From Pseudomonas vlassakiae (GTDB lineage Bacteria; Pseudomonadota; Gammaproteobacteria; Pseudomonadales; Pseudomonadaceae): a DNA stretch of 64,000 nt. Location: NCBI RefSeq assembly GCF_014269035.2, contig NZ_JABWRP020000013.1, positions 62,001 through 126,000 of the forward strand, given 5' to 3'. The notes below the pieces were generated by a model, which saw only the letters and a program-made list of their open reading frames with translations, searched no databases and was not told the origin of the DNA. The position numbers were made by a program, and so were the translations under genes. Below, one piece after another: positions 63,701-64,000 of the stretch; the stretch's first letter is position 1, and the number at the start of each line of letters is the position of its first letter.

Positions 63701-64000
63701 ACGTGATCACCGTCAGCCTGCGCAAGGGCGAGACCCTGCAGTTGGACCATGATCGCCCGGACGGTAACCTGAGCCTGGAGTGGAAGGATGCCAGTGGCAG
63801 CTACCAGCCCATCGCCGATGGCGGCAGCTTCACTGCCAGCCATGACGGGGTGTACAGCATCCATGTGGTCAATCAGGCCAACCCGTCGGACTACAGCAAG
63901 GCCGCCGAAAACTACAAGCTGAGCCTGGTGGTCGACTACAGCAATGCCGTGAACGAAGTGCATCAGGCCAGCTATACGGTCAGCGATGGCCATGGCGGCA
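57712..64000 (+). CDS. LapA-type giant adhesin with retention module and vWA domain (5' part)
   Basis: The frame is open from ATG 57712 (AGGGGAGG nine bases before) to the right edge, over 2090 residues. Residues 1-110 are a LapA-like retention module (MAKYVGVVSKVIGQVFAVAS, then LTLGRESSLEM). TAAG at about 114-117 is the LapG-type cleavage motif. Then come VCBS/cadherin-like repeats ending in DDVPQA-type linkers, an array of ~243-residue near-identical units (nt 59836-62380), and a vWA domain from about residue 1575 with MIDAS DVSGSMD. The RTX secretion signal should be beyond the window. A surface adhesin for biofilm formation; LapA, LapF or MapA identity unresolved. Confidence 0.85.
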   Translation, partial: MAKYVGVVSKVIGQVFAVASDGSRRPLIEGDRLFVGEQLETGAAGAVAVRLQNGAELTLGRESSLEMTSDLLANRAPHAPAHDVAPSDAQLSDVERIQQAIAAGDDPTQSAEATAAGSGSPSVSGALGGGHSFVILDEVGARVDPVVGFPTAGFNGFPELANREVGGLDPSNGSTLNGRPGAGDNGNGGTGPAEPTIPSVDENHPVTLLGLNIDPGELSLNEANLPLGSASDAVALTQQGRFTVVAQDGVFNLSVGGINVVTGGVVTGVGQSITTGLGNILTITGYNPDTGEVSYSYTLTASGQHIENDGAKSLTEHLQVLVSDRDGDVAQGSLDVIIHDDAPQAFDDGNPVTATEQHVELTGNVLSNDIQGADRVAGGPVIAGTYTGTYGTLVLAADGSYTYTLNPNAPDFKNLGGGGEGVEHFTYTIKDADGDTSTATLTLNISNLNDPVTLNGLDVQNGELSVYEKNLSDGTSPDANALTQQGTFKVTAPDGLQSLSVGGIAVVTGGVAVGFPQSVVTPQGNTLTITGYNPSTGVVSYSYTLTDNGNHPDGAGTNSISEHFDVVAKDVDGSTATGSLDVNIVDDVPQASADTTSVVEGGTATGNVLWNDKLGADQAGTGTVVVGARAGSDTSTSAIGNLNAAIVGQYGTLTIDTAGNAVYHANPNVVLPQGASDVFVYTIRDTDGDESTTTITINVQDCSLVAGPVGGVTVHESALDTHQDGGDLAAGSVTGSDPDSARETASGSLAGSASGGVGALTYSLVSDATGLYGQLHLNADGTYTYTLTSPANSPTHANDGPNTVTETFTYQLKDAVGNSTTSTLVITIVDDVPQAHSDYTSVYKGDVVRGNVMYNDVVGADVRTDGNYVVGVRAGSDTSTSAIGQLNTQVNGQYGYLTLDEKGNAVYHSNPDVVSPRDAVDTFVYTIRDADGDESTTTITINVHNSLMACEDRDVTVYENALDLHKDGNDLAAGSVTGSDPDSSRETASGTLVGSASGGVGALTYSLVGDATGQYGQLHLNADGTYTYTLTSPANSPTHANDGPNTVTETFTYQVKDAVGNSTTSTLVITIVDDVPQAHSDYTSVYKGDVVRGNVMYNDVVGADVRTDGNYVVGVRAGSDTSTSAIGQLNTQVNGQYGYLTLDEKGNAVYHSNPDVVSPRDAVDTFVYTIRDADGDESTTTVTINVHDPRIEVCMDGGVTVFEKALDLSKDGSDLAAGTVTGSNPTSSLETASGSLVGLASGGLGALSYSLVSNAVGQYGQLHLNADGSYTYTLTSPANSPTHANDGANTVTESFTYQVQDAYGHSATSTIVISIVDDVPQAHCDFVSVYKGDEVRGNVMYNDVVGADVRSDGNYVVGVRAGNDTSTSAIGQLNTQVNGQYGYLTLDEKGNAVYHSNPDVVSPRDAVDTFVYTLRDADGDESTTTITINVHDATLVACGDRDVTVYEKALDLHKDGNDLAAGTTVGSDPTSTGETASGSLVGSVSGGVGALTYSLVGNAVGQYGQISVNPDGSYTYTLTSPANTPGAGSAVENFTYKATDALGHSVTSNIAITIVDDVPNAICAERSITPGKLDSNILLVIDVSGSMDCASGIPGLTRLDAAKHAIAALLDKYDGMGDIKVQIVTFSGGAQIQSAEWVSIEAAKSIVSGLQAGGSTYYDSAATAAQTAFAQNGKLAGAQNVSYFFSDGEPSSGHAMTASRETSWETFLDSNGIKSYAIGLGQDVNAGNLNPLAYDGSSHTDTNAVIVNDFNQLYGVLSGTVQGSPITGSLLSDGTFGADGGFIKALLVDGTTYTYDPKANAGQGSYLASGGADNASFDTTGNTLTIKTSLGGSLLVNMHTGEFTYTPPNGNDSSPPERIGFMVSDNDGDTSSADLLIMINGNHAPVAVADHVITNITGSSITLPSEVLLANDSDPDNDHLNAAPITVNTHFADKGAGFTLGNGVPAITFDGQGNTLDNQFKALDRSAFTTAAGSMTAALVVFGYLGNISSSNANGEDVITVSLRKGETLQLDHDRPDGNLSLEWKDASGSYQPIADGGSFTASHDGVYSIHVVNQANPSDYSKAAENYKLSLVVDYSNAVNEVHQASYTVSDGHGG
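59836..62380 (+). repeat. Tandem ~729-bp coding repeats in the adhesin
   Basis: Units start at VTVxExALD-type sequence near 59850, 60580, 61308 and 62040, about 729-732 bases apart. Large parts of the first two units (for example 60000-60540 and 60729-61269) are almost identical at DNA level, indicating recent duplication or gene conversion. The last unit is incomplete. Confidence 0.8.

Overview
The window looks like a chromosome segment of a Pseudomonas of the P. putida type. The backbone has high GC and P. putida-like proteins. The order PA1414-like small protein, sodium:solute symporter, guanidinobutyrase, LysR regulator, PAS chemoreceptor resembles, from memory, the PA1414-PA1423 neighbourhood of P. 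aeruginosa. The window ends in a LapA-type adhesin with its type I secretion genes. No rRNA, tRNA or CRISPR array was seen.

Region 1 (1-12.86 kb) is one end of an integrative element. A minus-strand operon of three large tyrosine-recombinase-type proteins plus a small HTH/coiled-coil protein (12.8 to 7.0 kb) lies against a ybdG/mscM mechanosensitive-channel gene that is cut off after codon ~234. The cargo further left includes two genes of a probable ABC-three-component (ABC-3C) conflict system at the window edge, a broken metallophosphoesterase, a two-gene minus-strand unit with a divergent recombinase-like protein, a truncated paralogue of that protein, and small unknown genes.

Region 2 (13.6-41.5 kb) starts with a DEAD-box RNA helicase. 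It is followed by a two-partner-secretion contact-dependent inhibition (CDI) locus: cdiB, a 4413-residue cdiA, and an overlapping DUF596-like immunity gene. The next 11 kb is a mosaic of displaced CdiA C-terminal (toxin) fragments, intact orphan immunity genes (two of them Imm8-type) and repeated terminators. It also holds decayed XRE regulators, four copies of a small periplasmic-protein gene (one intact) and an IS66 remnant. Blocks of about 500 bp are duplicated nearly exactly. This is the most unusual stretch of the window.

Region 3 (41.5-52.3 kb) is mostly ordinary backbone. It contains a HigB/HigA-like toxin-antitoxin pair with a palindromic operator, a DUF2513-like protein, an EamA exporter, and an MFS transporter divergent from a LysR regulator. 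These are followed by an Anr box upstream of a PA1414/SicX-like small gene, a symporter, gbuA, gbuR, an Aer-like chemoreceptor and a TapT-like tRNA modification enzyme.

Region 4 (52.3-64 kb) has a minus-strand type I secretion operon (TolC-like, ABC, HlyD-like). Divergent from it is a giant adhesin with a LapA-like retention module, a TAAG LapG-type cleavage motif, ~243-residue tandem repeats and a vWA domain. The adhesin runs off the right edge.
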